Shown here piece by piece: positions 44,393 through 51,959 of a DNA stretch of 51,959 bases. How positions within the stretch are numbered: position 1 is the stretch's first letter; every line of letters begins with the position of its first letter. Both the position numbers and the translations under genes were made by a program. The notes beneath the pieces were generated by a model. It did no database searches and was not told where the DNA came from. It saw nothing but the letters and a program-made list of their open reading frames with translations. The DNA is from Inquilinus limosus (GTDB taxonomy: Bacteria; Pseudomonadota; Alphaproteobacteria; DSM-16000; Inquilinaceae): positions 157,974 to 209,932 of the forward strand of contig NZ_NHON01000011.1 in the NCBI RefSeq assembly GCF_002195995.1, in the 5' to 3' direction.

Positions 44393-45322
44393 ATGAGAAT
44401 CAGCCCGCGCGTGCAGAAGATCCTGTCGAACTACGACAGCGAGAACCCGGCCGTGAAGGCCAAGCTCGCGCAGCTCCTGATGAACGGCCGTCTCGGCGGC
44501 ACCGGCAAGATGATCATCCTGCCGGTCGACCAGGGGATCGAGCACGGCCCGGCCCGCAGCTTCGCCGTCAATCCCGGCGGCTACGACCCGTTCTACCACC
44601 ACCAGCTGGCGATCGATGCCGGGCTGAACGCCTATGCCGCGCCGCTCGGCCAGCTCGAGGTCTCGACCGGCAAGCTGTACGGCCAGGTGCCGACCATCCT
44701 GAAGCTGAACCATTCGAACAGCCTGTCCCGCCTGAAGGAGGACGCCGACCAGGCGATCTTCGGGTCGGTCGAGGACGCGCTGCGCCTGGGCTGCACCGCC
44801 ATCGGCTTCACCATCTATCCCGGCTCCGACCAAGGGCTGGAGCAGATGGAGGAGATCGCCGAGCTGATCCGCGAGGCCAAGGCCGTCGGCCTGCCGACCG
44901 TGCTGTGGTCCTATCCGCGCGGCGGCAACATCAGCAAGGACGGCGAGACTGCGATCGACGTGGTGGCCTATGCCGCGCATCTGGCGAGCCAGCTCGGCGC
45001 CCATGTCATCAAGGTCAAGCTGCCGACCGACTTCATCGAGCAGAAGGAGGCGAAGAAGGAGTTCGACGGCGCCAGGATCGCGATCGGCACCCAGGCCGAG
45101 CGCGTGGCCGAGGTCATGCGCTCCTGCTTCGCCGGCCGCCGCATCGTCGTGTTCTCCGGCGGCGCCGCCAAGGACACCGCCTCGGTGCTGGACGACGCCC
45201 GCGCCATCCGCGACGGCGGCGGCAACGGCTCGATCATCGGCCGCAACTGCTTCCGCCGGCCGCGGGACGAGGCGCTGGAGCTGCTGGACACCCTGGTCCG
45301 CATCTTCCAGGGCAAGGAGTAG
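44393..45322 (+). CDS. fbaB: Fructose-bisphosphate aldolase class I (DhnA/FbaB type)
   Basis: 309-aa Schiff-base aldolase of the archaeal/DhnA type. ILPVDQGIEHGPARSF is the diagnostic N-terminal block; the Schiff-base lysine is K207 or K209 in HVIKVKLPTDF. It splits fructose 1,6-bisphosphate in glycolysis/gluconeogenesis. GAGGAAG precedes ATG 44393, which I prefer to the in-frame ATG at 44324. Followed after 3 bp by the ThiE-like gene. Confidence 0.92.
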   Translation: MRISPRVQKILSNYDSENPAVKAKLAQLLMNGRLGGTGKMIILPVDQGIEHGPARSFAVNPGGYDPFYHHQLAIDAGLNAYAAPLGQLEVSTGKLYGQVPTILKLNHSNSLSRLKEDADQAIFGSVEDALRLGCTAIGFTIYPGSDQGLEQMEEIAELIREAKAVGLPTVLWSYPRGGNISKDGETAIDVVAYAAHLASQLGAHVIKVKLPTDFIEQKEAKKEFDGARIAIGTQAERVAEVMRSCFAGRRIVVFSGGAAKDTASVLDDARAIRDGGGNGSIIGRNCFRRPRDEALELLDTLVRIFQGKE

Positions 45323-45325
45323 ATC

Positions 45326-45838
45326 CTGAGCGACGCCCGCATCTACATCGCGATCCCGCCGGAGCTCGATCCGGCGGTGTTCGCGGCCGCCCTCGGCGCC
45401 GGCGACGTTGCCTGCGTCGAGATGGCGGTGCCCGCCGACCCGGCCGCGGCGAAGGCCGTGATCGAGCGGCTGCGCGATATCGCGCAGGAGCAGGGCGTCG
45501 CCTTCCTGCTGCGCGACGATGCCGCCCTGGCGGCCAGGACAAGCTGCGACGGCGTCGTCGTCGGCCCCGGCGCCTATGCCGCGGCGCGCAAGGCCGTCGG
45601 CGCCCAGGCGATCGTCGGCGTGCTGGCCGGCGCCAGCCGGCACGAGGCGATGGAGGCCGGCGAGGCCGGCGCCGACTTCATCGGCTTCGACGCCGATGCC
45701 GAGATCGTGTCCTGGTGGACCGAAATGATGGAAGTGCCCTGCGTCGCGGCGGTGCCGGAGGCCGATTTCCGGCTCGTCACGGCCGAGGGCTGGACCGACC
45801 CGCAGGCGGCCGTCGCGGCGATCCGGAGCCTGGGGTGA
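45326..45838 (+). CDS. ThiE-like (thiamine phosphate synthase-like) protein, probable CTG start
   Basis: 170 aa with a TIM-barrel pattern of ThiE relatives: VAFLLRDDAALAA, CDGVVVGPGAYAAARKAVG, VGVLAGASRHEAMEAGEAGADFIGF. The frame is coherent from SDARIYIAIPPELDPAVFAAAL upstream, but no ATG/GTG/TTG precedes it; the strong AAGGAG of the aldolase end lies 6 bases before a CTG at 45326. GTG 45377 would remove the first beta strand. The canonical ThiE pyrophosphate-binding motifs are weak, so the enzyme activity is unproven. It overlaps the next start by one base (TGATG). Confidence 0.65.
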   Translation: MSDARIYIAIPPELDPAVFAAALGAGDVACVEMAVPADPAAAKAVIERLRDIAQEQGVAFLLRDDAALAARTSCDGVVVGPGAYAAARKAVGAQAIVGVLAGASRHEAMEAGEAGADFIGFDADAEIVSWWTEMMEVPCVAAVPEADFRLVTAEGWTDPQAAVAAIRSLG

Positions 45839-46494
45839 TGCGCGCCGCTCTCCATTCCGCCCTGCTGCTGTCCGGTCTCGCGCTTCTGGCCGCGGCGCCC
45901 GCCGCCGCCCAGACCGCGCCCAGCTTCGACTGCAACCAGGCCGGCACGGCGGTGGAGAAGGCGATCTGCGCCGATCCCTCCCTGTCCTGGCTGGACCACA
46001 CCATGGGCCGGCTCTACGCCGCGCTGCGGTCCGGCGGCGGGGCCAGGCTGCGCGACGGCCAGCGCGCCTGGTTGGCCGCCCGCAACAAGTGCCCGGCGGA
46101 GGGCCTGCGCAACTGCCTCAGCGGCCAGTACATGACCCGCTTCGCCGCGCTGGCGTCCGGCTACGACAAGGGCCGCGTCACCGGCGTCTACGGCTATGCC
46201 GACGGCAATGGCTGGATGACCGTCGTCCCGTTCCCGGACGGCACCCTGGCGGCGCGGATCGACACGGTCGGGGCAGCGCCGACCTACCCCGTCTGCCGGA
46301 TCGAGCTGGACGGCGCGACACCGGCCAAGGCCGGCGCCCGCTGGACCGACCCGGAGTCGCCGATGGGCGACGACCAGCACTGCTCGATCGACTTGAGCTT
46401 CGCCGGCCAGGGCGCGACGCTGACCGACCATGGCTGCGAGCCGGCCTATTGCGGCCTGCACGGCCGCTTCGCCGGCCGCTACCAGGGCAACTGA
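45838..46494 (+). CDS. LprI-like periplasmic protein (DUF1311)
   Basis: 218 aa with signal peptide (RAALHSALLLSGLALLAAAPAAA) and an N-terminal DUF1311/LprI domain: FDCNQAGTAVEKAICADP, LDHTMGRLYAAL, and the QRAWLAARNKC / LRNCLSGQYMTR pair of cysteines. The domain occurs in a mycobacterial lysozyme inhibitor (LprI) and many periplasmic proteins. The C-terminal half (VYGYADGNGWMTVVP...) has further cysteines and no recognised domain. Third gene of the fbaB run by overlap. Confidence 0.8.
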   Translation: MRAALHSALLLSGLALLAAAPAAAQTAPSFDCNQAGTAVEKAICADPSLSWLDHTMGRLYAALRSGGGARLRDGQRAWLAARNKCPAEGLRNCLSGQYMTRFAALASGYDKGRVTGVYGYADGNGWMTVVPFPDGTLAARIDTVGAAPTYPVCRIELDGATPAKAGARWTDPESPMGDDQHCSIDLSFAGQGATLTDHGCEPAYCGLHGRFAGRYQGN

Positions 46495-46511
46495 GCGGCC
46501 GGCCCTAGCGC

Positions 46512-48752
46512 CTACTTCACCACCTTCAGCGGCCGCCCGGTGCGGCCGCGGCGCACCGGGGCCGGCTTGGCCGCGGCTTCCGCCGGAGCGGCGGCGAAGA
46601 CCTCGCGCATGCGGTCGAGGCGCAGCTTGACCTCGCCCGCCACCGGGCCGGCGGCGGAGGCCGCAGCCTCGATCACGGCGAAGGCGTCGGTGCGGGTCTC
46701 GGCAGCCTCCGGCAGCAGCTCCGGCAGGGCGGTCATCGCCTCCTCCGGCAGCCAGCGCAGGATCAGGTACTGCTCGCGCATCGCCGCCTTGAAGTCGGCC
46801 AGCGAGGTCCAGTGCCCCGGCAGCCGGTCGGCATAGAGCTGGCGCAGCGTGGCGAAGCCGCGCTCATCCACCGCCCGCATCGGCCAGATCACGTAGAGGA
46901 TGGCGCGCAGCACGGCGGCATGGACGTCGCCCTCGGCGACCTTGTCGCGCAGCGCCTCGCGCTCCTCTTCCGGCTCGTTGCGGCGCGGCGGGCGGCGGTC
47001 GGCCAGGGTCTCGTCGCCGATCCCCAGCATCGCCTGCAGCACCGGGTTGCCGTAGATCGCGTAGAAGCTGCCCTCGATCCAGCGGTCGCGCCAGTCGCGC
47101 CAGCCGTCCAGCGCGGCCACGATCTGGCTCGACACCAGGTCCTGGAAGGCCAGGAACGGGTTGTCCGGCGCCGCCGGCCGGCGGTTCGCCCGCACCAGTT
47201 CGGCCGCCACCGCGACCGGCGCCATCGCCGGGTTGCGGCTCGAGAACAGCGAATACTGCAGGCGCAGCGGGTTCATCCGCCGCCCCAGCTCCGCCGCCGG
47301 CTCGTTGGCCAGGGCCTGGACCAGCGGCCGGGCGGTCGAGGTGTAGAGCGCGCGGTTGATTTCGGACACCCGCGCCGCGGTGGCGAAGGCCTTGTCCTCC
47401 TCGGTGGTGTTGATGCCCAGCGCGCGCAGGTCGTTGATGCTGCGCGCCTCGAACCGCACCACATGGTCGCCGCGGATCAGCGCGGCATTCGGGTCGTCGG
47501 CCTGCTTCTCGATGATCACCGCCTCGTAGAGGCCGGGCGCCAGCGTGTCGATCAGGTCGATGTTCTGGATGAACTCGTTGTGCTCCTTCGCCGCGACGCG
47601 GCCGGAGACGAAGATGCCGAGATGGCCGATGTCGTCGTGGATGGCGTAGATGATGGTCTGGCCGTTGGCGACGATGTCGTCGGTCGAATCGTACAAATCG
47701 AGGATCCAGCCCAGCGCCTGCTGCGGCGGGGTGATGTTGTCGCCCTGCGAGCAGAACACCACGATCGGCGAGGTGATATTGCGCAGGTCGATCTTGCGGT
47801 GGTCGGAGACCTCGAGCTGCCCGGCCGTCAGCTTGTCGCCGACGAACAGATCCTCGGTGATGGTCTCGATCTCGTTGGCGTTGAGCTGGACGTAGCCGCC
47901 CCACCACTTCTCGAAGCTGAGATAGCGCGCCACCTCGGTGTCGATCTTGCTGTACAGGTTGTACTGCTTCGACCACAGCGTGTTGGACGGGTTCAGGCTC
48001 TCGAAGTTCTGCACCAGATGGGCGCCGTCATAGCGGCCGTTGCCGAGATCGGCGCTGAACGCCGCCGGCCAGCCGCCGCCGGCCAAGCCGCCGAGATAGC
48101 GCATCGGGTTCTTGCCGCGCGGCCCGTCCCAGTAGGACAAGGGCGCGCCGGCCAGGATCATCGGCCCGACGATGCCGGGCTTGACCGCGGCCAGCATCGC
48201 CAGCGCCCAGCCGGCCTGGCAGTTGCCCATGACGCAGGGCTTGCCCTCGGCCTTCGGGTGGCGCTCGGCGACGATGCGCAGGAACTCGGCCTGCGCCCGG
48301 CCGATATCCTCCAGCGTCTGGCCGGCCACCGGCACCGGCAGGAAGCCGATGAAGTAGCAGGGATGGCCGGCGCGGAGGGCGCGGCCGATCTGGCTTTCCG
48401 GCTTCATGCCGCCGATGCCCGGGCCGTGGCCGGCGCGCGGGTCGACGATGACGAAGGGCCGCTTGTCCGGGTCGACCGTCACGCCCTCGGGCGGCACGAT
48501 CCGCACCAGCATGTAGTTGCAGGGCCGCTCCAGCGTGCGGCCGTCGAGGATCAGCTCGAACTCATAGGACAGCACATGCGGCGTCGGGTCGGCGGCATGG
48601 GTCAGGTACTGGTTGCCGCGCTGGCGCATCACGTCCCAGAACAGGACGCTGCGCTGCGCCGCATCGACCCAGTATTCGACCGCAGACGCCCAGGGCTCGG
48701 CCCAGGCGGCGCTGAGCGCGGCGCTCTGGTCGGCAGTACCGGTCATGGTCAC
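46512..48752 (-). CDS. DUF3141 protein, PhaC-like alpha/beta hydrolase
   Basis: 746 aa. The N-terminal two thirds is an alpha/beta hydrolase with a nucleophile box GNCQAG (C178), i.e. the G-x-C-x-G form of polyhydroxyalkanoate synthases, an Asp in SQGDNITPPQQALGW and a His in DDIGHLGIFVSG. The C-terminal third is helical and ends in a basic tail (RRGRTGRPLKVVK). The family (DUF3141) is related to PhaC but its product is not established. GTG 48752 (GAGG 7 bases upstream) or ATG 48746 are both possible starts. Confidence 0.85.
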   Translation of the reverse strand: MTMTGTADQSAALSAAWAEPWASAVEYWVDAAQRSVLFWDVMRQRGNQYLTHAADPTPHVLSYEFELILDGRTLERPCNYMLVRIVPPEGVTVDPDKRPFVIVDPRAGHGPGIGGMKPESQIGRALRAGHPCYFIGFLPVPVAGQTLEDIGRAQAEFLRIVAERHPKAEGKPCVMGNCQAGWALAMLAAVKPGIVGPMILAGAPLSYWDGPRGKNPMRYLGGLAGGGWPAAFSADLGNGRYDGAHLVQNFESLNPSNTLWSKQYNLYSKIDTEVARYLSFEKWWGGYVQLNANEIETITEDLFVGDKLTAGQLEVSDHRKIDLRNITSPIVVFCSQGDNITPPQQALGWILDLYDSTDDIVANGQTIIYAIHDDIGHLGIFVSGRVAAKEHNEFIQNIDLIDTLAPGLYEAVIIEKQADDPNAALIRGDHVVRFEARSINDLRALGINTTEEDKAFATAARVSEINRALYTSTARPLVQALANEPAAELGRRMNPLRLQYSLFSSRNPAMAPVAVAAELVRANRRPAAPDNPFLAFQDLVSSQIVAALDGWRDWRDRWIEGSFYAIYGNPVLQAMLGIGDETLADRRPPRRNEPEEEREALRDKVAEGDVHAAVLRAILYVIWPMRAVDERGFATLRQLYADRLPGHWTSLADFKAAMREQYLILRWLPEEAMTALPELLPEAAETRTDAFAVIEAAASAAGPVAGEVKLRLDRMREVFAAAPAEAAAKPAPVRRGRTGRPLKVVK

Positions 48753-48875
48753 CCGTCCTCTTCCATTCGACCCGCGGACGGCGGTCCGCGGCGGGGCGTT
48801 CTGCCCTCATGGTAAAATGGCGGTTCCTACCCCGTCATTCCACCTTTGGTCGGACGATACACCAAATTCGTTGGC

Positions 48876-50642
48876 TTACATACGGTCCGGGATCTCGATG
48901 CCGAGCAGGCCCAGCGCCAGCTCCAGCTGCCGCAGCGTCAGCGCCGCGAGGCCGAGCCAGGAGGCGCGCCGCGCCGGATCCGGCTCGCTCAGCACATGGC
49001 AGGCGTCGTAGAAGCGGCTGAACTCGCGCGCCAGGGCGTAGGCGAAGTCGCACAGCTCGTTCGGCGCCCGCTTGTCATAGGCGTTGCGCACCGCGTCGGG
49101 CAGCTGGCCCAGCTGCAGCATCAACGCGCGGTCGGCCTCGTTCGCCGCCGGCAGGATGGTGCCGGGCGCGTCGCCCTGCCCGTCCGCCCGGCGCAGCAGC
49201 GACTTGGCGCGCACCGCGGCGTATTGCAGGTACGGGCCGGTCTTGCCCTCGAAGCGCAGCATGCGGTCGAGGTCGAACACATAGTCCGAGGACGGGTTGT
49301 TCGACAGGTCGGCGAACTTGACCGCGGCGATGCCGACCCGGCGGGCGATCTCGCGCCGCTCCTCCTCCGGATAGCCCTCGGCCAGATGCGCCTCCTCCAG
49401 CCGCTTCAGGCCGATCTCGGTGGCGGTGTCCAACAGGTCGTAGAGCTTCATGACGCCGCCGGCGCGGGTCCGGAACGGCTTGCCGTCCGGCCCGTTCATG
49501 GTGCCGTAGCCGAGATGCTCCAGGTCCGACTTGCCGTTCAGCCCGGCCTTGCGGGCGGCGCGGAACACCTGCTCGAAATGCAGCGACTGGCGCCGGTCGA
49601 CGACATAGAGGCCGAGGTCCGGGTCCAGCGACTGCCGCCGGTCGACGATGGTGGCGAGGTCGGTGGTGCCGTAGGTGAAGGCCCCGTCCGACTTGACCAG
49701 GATCAGCGGCGGCACCTCCTTCCTGTCGCCCTCCTCGGCGACGCGGACGATGACGGCGCCGTCATCGGTCTCGGCGAAGCCCTTGGCCTCCAGCTCCTCG
49801 ACCATCGGCTCGATCAGGTCGTGGACCGCGGCCTCGCCCTTCCACAGGTCGAACCGCACGCCGAGCGAGTCGAACTCGCGCTTCATGCCGGCGATCGAGA
49901 CGTCGATGAAATGCTGCCACAGCGCCCGGTAGCCGGGCCGGCCGGCCTGCAGCTCGGCGGTCGCCTTGCGGCTCTCCTCCATCCGCGCCGGGTCGGCCTT
50001 CGACGCCTGCGAGGCGGCGGGATACAGGACCTCCAGATCCTCCATCGTCACCGGGCTCTCGGCCGGGTACGGGCCGGTGAAGTCCGGGTCGAAATAGGGC
50101 AGGTCCGGCTGGCGGCGGGCGATCTCGCTGATCACCATGCCCATCGGCGTGCCCCAGTCGCCCATATGCACGTCGCCGACCGCCTCGTCGCCGGCGAACA
50201 GGACGATGCGGCGCAGGCTGTCGCCGATGATCGAGGCGCGGAGGTGGCCGACATGCATCGGCTTGGCGATGTTCGGCCCGCCGTAATCCAGCACCACCCG
50301 GCGCGGCGGGTTGGTCTTCGGCACGCCCAGCCGCTCGTCCCGCGCCTGGCCATCGACATGGCCGGCCAGCACGGCGTCGGTCAGCGACAGGTTGATGAAG
50401 CCCGGTCCGGCCAGCGACACGGCCTGGAACCGCGGGTCCGCCGCCAGCCGGTCGGCGACGCGCTGGGCGATCTCGCGCGGGTTGGCGCCGACGCGCTTGG
50501 CCGCCGGCAGCGCCCCGTTGCACTGGAACTGGCCGAGATCCGGCCGGTTCGAGACGGTGACGTGGCCGAGCTCCGGCGGCAGCCCTTCGGCGGCGAAGGC
50601 GGCGGCGACGGTTTCGGTCAGCTTCGAGGCGAGCGAGGACAT
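48876..50642 (-). CDS. argS: Arginyl-tRNA synthetase
   Basis: 588-aa class I synthetase. Add1 domain at the N-terminus (residues 1-90), HIGH motif in GGPNIAKPMHVGHLR (HVGH 130-133), and the C-terminal DALR anticodon-binding domain (LPDAVRNAYDKRAPNELCDFAYALAREFSRFYD). As in most ArgS there is no canonical KMSKS. Lies 30 bp after mscS on the same strand, so probably co-transcribed. Confidence 0.94.
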   Translation of the reverse strand: MSSLASKLTETVAAAFAAEGLPPELGHVTVSNRPDLGQFQCNGALPAAKRVGANPREIAQRVADRLAADPRFQAVSLAGPGFINLSLTDAVLAGHVDGQARDERLGVPKTNPPRRVVLDYGGPNIAKPMHVGHLRASIIGDSLRRIVLFAGDEAVGDVHMGDWGTPMGMVISEIARRQPDLPYFDPDFTGPYPAESPVTMEDLEVLYPAASQASKADPARMEESRKATAELQAGRPGYRALWQHFIDVSIAGMKREFDSLGVRFDLWKGEAAVHDLIEPMVEELEAKGFAETDDGAVIVRVAEEGDRKEVPPLILVKSDGAFTYGTTDLATIVDRRQSLDPDLGLYVVDRRQSLHFEQVFRAARKAGLNGKSDLEHLGYGTMNGPDGKPFRTRAGGVMKLYDLLDTATEIGLKRLEEAHLAEGYPEEERREIARRVGIAAVKFADLSNNPSSDYVFDLDRMLRFEGKTGPYLQYAAVRAKSLLRRADGQGDAPGTILPAANEADRALMLQLGQLPDAVRNAYDKRAPNELCDFAYALAREFSRFYDACHVLSEPDPARRASWLGLAALTLRQLELALGLLGIEIPDRM

Positions 50643-50672
50643 GCGGGCAGATCTTCCGGTTGCCCGCGGTTT

Positions 50673-51488
50673 TTAGGAGGCAGGCGCTTCCGAGGCAAGG
50701 CCGTCCGCGGTCAGGCGCCCCATGCTGCGGTTGATCCGCTGCATCAGCGCCGCCTTCACGGCGCCGACATCGGCGGTGGCGACGGAGGCCGTGGCGGTCA
50801 GCTCCACCACCCCGGCGCCGGGCTTCGACAGGTCGACCAGCTTCGACACGGCGACGCCGGGCTCCGTCCCCGGCACCACGCGCGGATCGGCCTTGAGCGC
50901 CGCGACGATGTCGCGGGCCAGGTCGTCGCCCGCAGGGCCGGCCGGCGCCTGGAAGGCCAGCTCCATCTTCGCCGGGCCCGGATAGGTGGTGTTGTTGATG
51001 ATGGCCGTGCCCCAGACCGCGCCATTGGGCAGCAGGATCTGGACGTTGGCCGCCGTCACCAGTTCGGTCATGAACAGCGACAGCGACCGCACCGTGCCCG
51101 CCTTGCCCGCGACCTCGACCGCGTCGCCGAGCTTGAACGGCCGGAAGATCAGCAGCATGACGCCGGCCGCCAGGTTCGACAGCGTGCCCTGCAAGGCCAG
51201 GCCGATGGCCAGGGAGGCGGCGCCCAGCACCGCCACCAGGCTGGTGGTCTGGATGCCGAAGATCTGCAGCACGGCGATGACGACGACCGCCAGCACCAGG
51301 TAGCGCACCAGCGACGCCAGGAAATCGGCGATGGTCGGGTCGACATGGCGGGTGCTGTGGGCCAGGCGCAGGATCCAGCGCTCGATGAACCGCGCCAGCC
51401 ACCAGCCGAGGCCGAGCAGCACGATCGCGTACAGCGCGTTCAGGCCGTAGAAGGCGAACAGGGCCCAGAGATTGTCGAAATTGATCAT
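50673..51488 (-). CDS. Small-conductance mechanosensitive channel MscS
   Basis: 271 aa with three N-terminal membrane helices (near 12-30, 56-78, 84-110), the pore helix GLALQGTLSNLAAGVMLLIFRPFKLGD (Gly/Ala packing pattern), and the cytoplasmic beta domain (EVAGKAGTVRSLSLFMTEL, NVQILLPNGAVWG). It opens upon hypo-osmotic shock. First gene of the mscS-argS run. The upstream 223 bp contain repeat R2. Confidence 0.92.
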   Translation of the reverse strand: MINFDNLWALFAFYGLNALYAIVLLGLGWWLARFIERWILRLAHSTRHVDPTIADFLASLVRYLVLAVVVIAVLQIFGIQTTSLVAVLGAASLAIGLALQGTLSNLAAGVMLLIFRPFKLGDAVEVAGKAGTVRSLSLFMTELVTAANVQILLPNGAVWGTAIINNTTYPGPAKMELAFQAPAGPAGDDLARDIVAALKADPRVVPGTEPGVAVSKLVDLSKPGAGVVELTATASVATADVGAVKAALMQRINRSMGRLTADGLASEAPAS

Positions 51489-51579
51489 CGGCGGTCCGGC
51501 TGCGGTGTCGAAAGCCGCCCGCGGCGGCAGGCGTCACTTCGCTAACACGCTTCGGCCGGGATCGATCCCCGCCGGGCTG

Positions 51580-51693
51580 CCCCCTCGCCCTCGCGTCGCT
51601 TCGCGCCAGGCCCCTCCCTCTCCCCGAGGAGAGGGATTGATCACCTCTCCCCGGGGAGAGGTCGAAATCGCGCAGCGATTTCGGGTGAGGGGG
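51580..51693. repeat. Palindromic intergenic repeat, family R2 copy 2
   Basis: 114 bp bounded by CCCCCTCGCCC and GGGTGAGGGGG with the same inner hairpins as the copy at 10271-10400: CCTCTCC-ccgg-GGAGAGG and CGAAATCGC-gca-GCGATTTCG. The two copies share most of their length. Fills most of the gap between mscS and the gene at the right edge. Confidence 0.8.
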
Positions 51694-51711
51694 TGGCCCC
51701 GGCCCATCCCC

Positions 51712-51959
51712 TCACCCGGTGTCGGCGACGTCCGGCTTTTCGAAGCAGTTGTAGGGGTCGATGCCGAGGGAGCGGCAGAGGCGGCGGGCGACGGTCTGCG
51801 TGGTCTCGGTGTCGAGCCAGGCGATGACGTCCGCCTCCCGCACCCGGGCCGCCAGCCCGGCGCGGATCCCGGGGATCCGGGCCGGGTCGCGGAGGTCGGC
51901 GAAGCTGCGCTCGACCGCGGCGACGGCGGCGTCCCGGCGCCGGGCCCGCTCGGCCTCGA
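51712..51959 (-). CDS. Unrecognised protein, 5' end cut by the window edge
   Basis: An open minus-strand frame enters from the right edge and ends in TGA at 51714-51712; 81 residues are visible. It reads AERARRRDAAVAAVERSF ... ADVIAWLDTETTQTVARR ... SLGIDPYNCFEKPDVADTG. Arg/Ala-rich helix first, then a less biased C-terminus with one cysteine in DPYNCFEKP. I do not recognise a family. Codon position GC bias supports it as coding. The start lies outside the window. Confidence 0.55.
   Translation of the reverse strand, partial: EAERARRRDAAVAAVERSFADLRDPARIPGIRAGLAARVREADVIAWLDTETTQTVARRLCRSLGIDPYNCFEKPDVADTG

Noticed and set aside
46812-48815. 667-residue plus-strand frame
   Set aside because: Antisense of the DUF3141 gene, whose nucleophile box and hydrolase triad are on the minus strand.
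48846-51545. 899-residue open frame on the plus strand
   Set aside because: Runs antisense through argS and mscS, both clearly real; no recognisable domain.

Overview
This is a 52 kb GC-rich chromosomal window with dense coding on both strands. It looks alphaproteobacterial, most like the Rhodospirillales/Azospirillales (an Inquilinus-like genome would fit). The grounds are an iscR-desulfurase-ferredoxin-sufBCDSE-sufT-sufA locus, glnE beside an AsmA/YhdP-like gene, a class I (DhnA-type) aldolase followed by a ThiE-like gene, a DUF3141 PhaC-like protein, and intergenic palindromic repeats. This placement rests on gene content only. No rRNA, tRNA, CRISPR array, transposase or integrase was seen.

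Layout. 0.2-1.9 kb: sulfate permeases cysT-cysW, with no cysA after them. 1.9-3.7 kb: an SDR oxidoreductase and a divergent LysR regulator. 3.8-7.4 kb: an ssuACB-type sulfonate/nitrate/taurine-family ABC importer followed by an OsmC protein and a small ABM-domain monooxygenase. 7.56-9.8 kb: an NTF2-like protein, a small lipoprotein and a ClC chloride channel. 9.8-18.4 kb (minus strand): the full iron-sulfur assembly locus under an IscR-type Rrf2 repressor, with two IscR-like dyads. 18.7-23.6 kb (plus strand): alpha/beta hydrolase, methyltransferase, tyrS and gamma-glutamyltransferase. 23.6-29.8 kb: AsmA/YhdP-like protein and divergent glnE.

29.9-37.9 kb is a more accessory stretch. It holds a CueR-like MerR regulator with a divergent cupin gene and a textbook MerR-type promoter, a BON-repeat gene broken by two apparent frameshifts and ending in a helix-hairpin-helix domain, bcp, a coiled-coil protein, two LysR regulators each divergent from an enzyme gene (GST, extradiol dioxygenase), and a cupin. 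37.9-38.7 kb: DUF455. 38.8-41.3 kb: a YfiR-YfiN-YfiB cyclic-di-GMP signalling operon. A 119-bp palindromic element follows. 41.5-44.3 kb: arginase and ornithine aminotransferase, divergent from an Lrp regulator. 44.4-46.5 kb: class I aldolase, a ThiE-like gene (probable CTG start) and an LprI-like protein. 46.5-51.5 kb (minus strand): DUF3141, argS, mscS. The right edge cuts an unrecognised minus-strand gene.

Themes that tie the window together are sulfur (sulfate and sulfonate import, two cysteine desulfurases, SUF, gamma-GT, a cysteine-dioxygenase-like cupin) and redox handling (OsmC, Bcp, IscR, GST). Points worth a second look are the hairpin enclosing the SDR start codon, the two IscR-like boxes, the MerR/cupin switch, the disrupted BON-HhH gene, the repeat-derived tail of the GST, and the large palindrome after yfiB.
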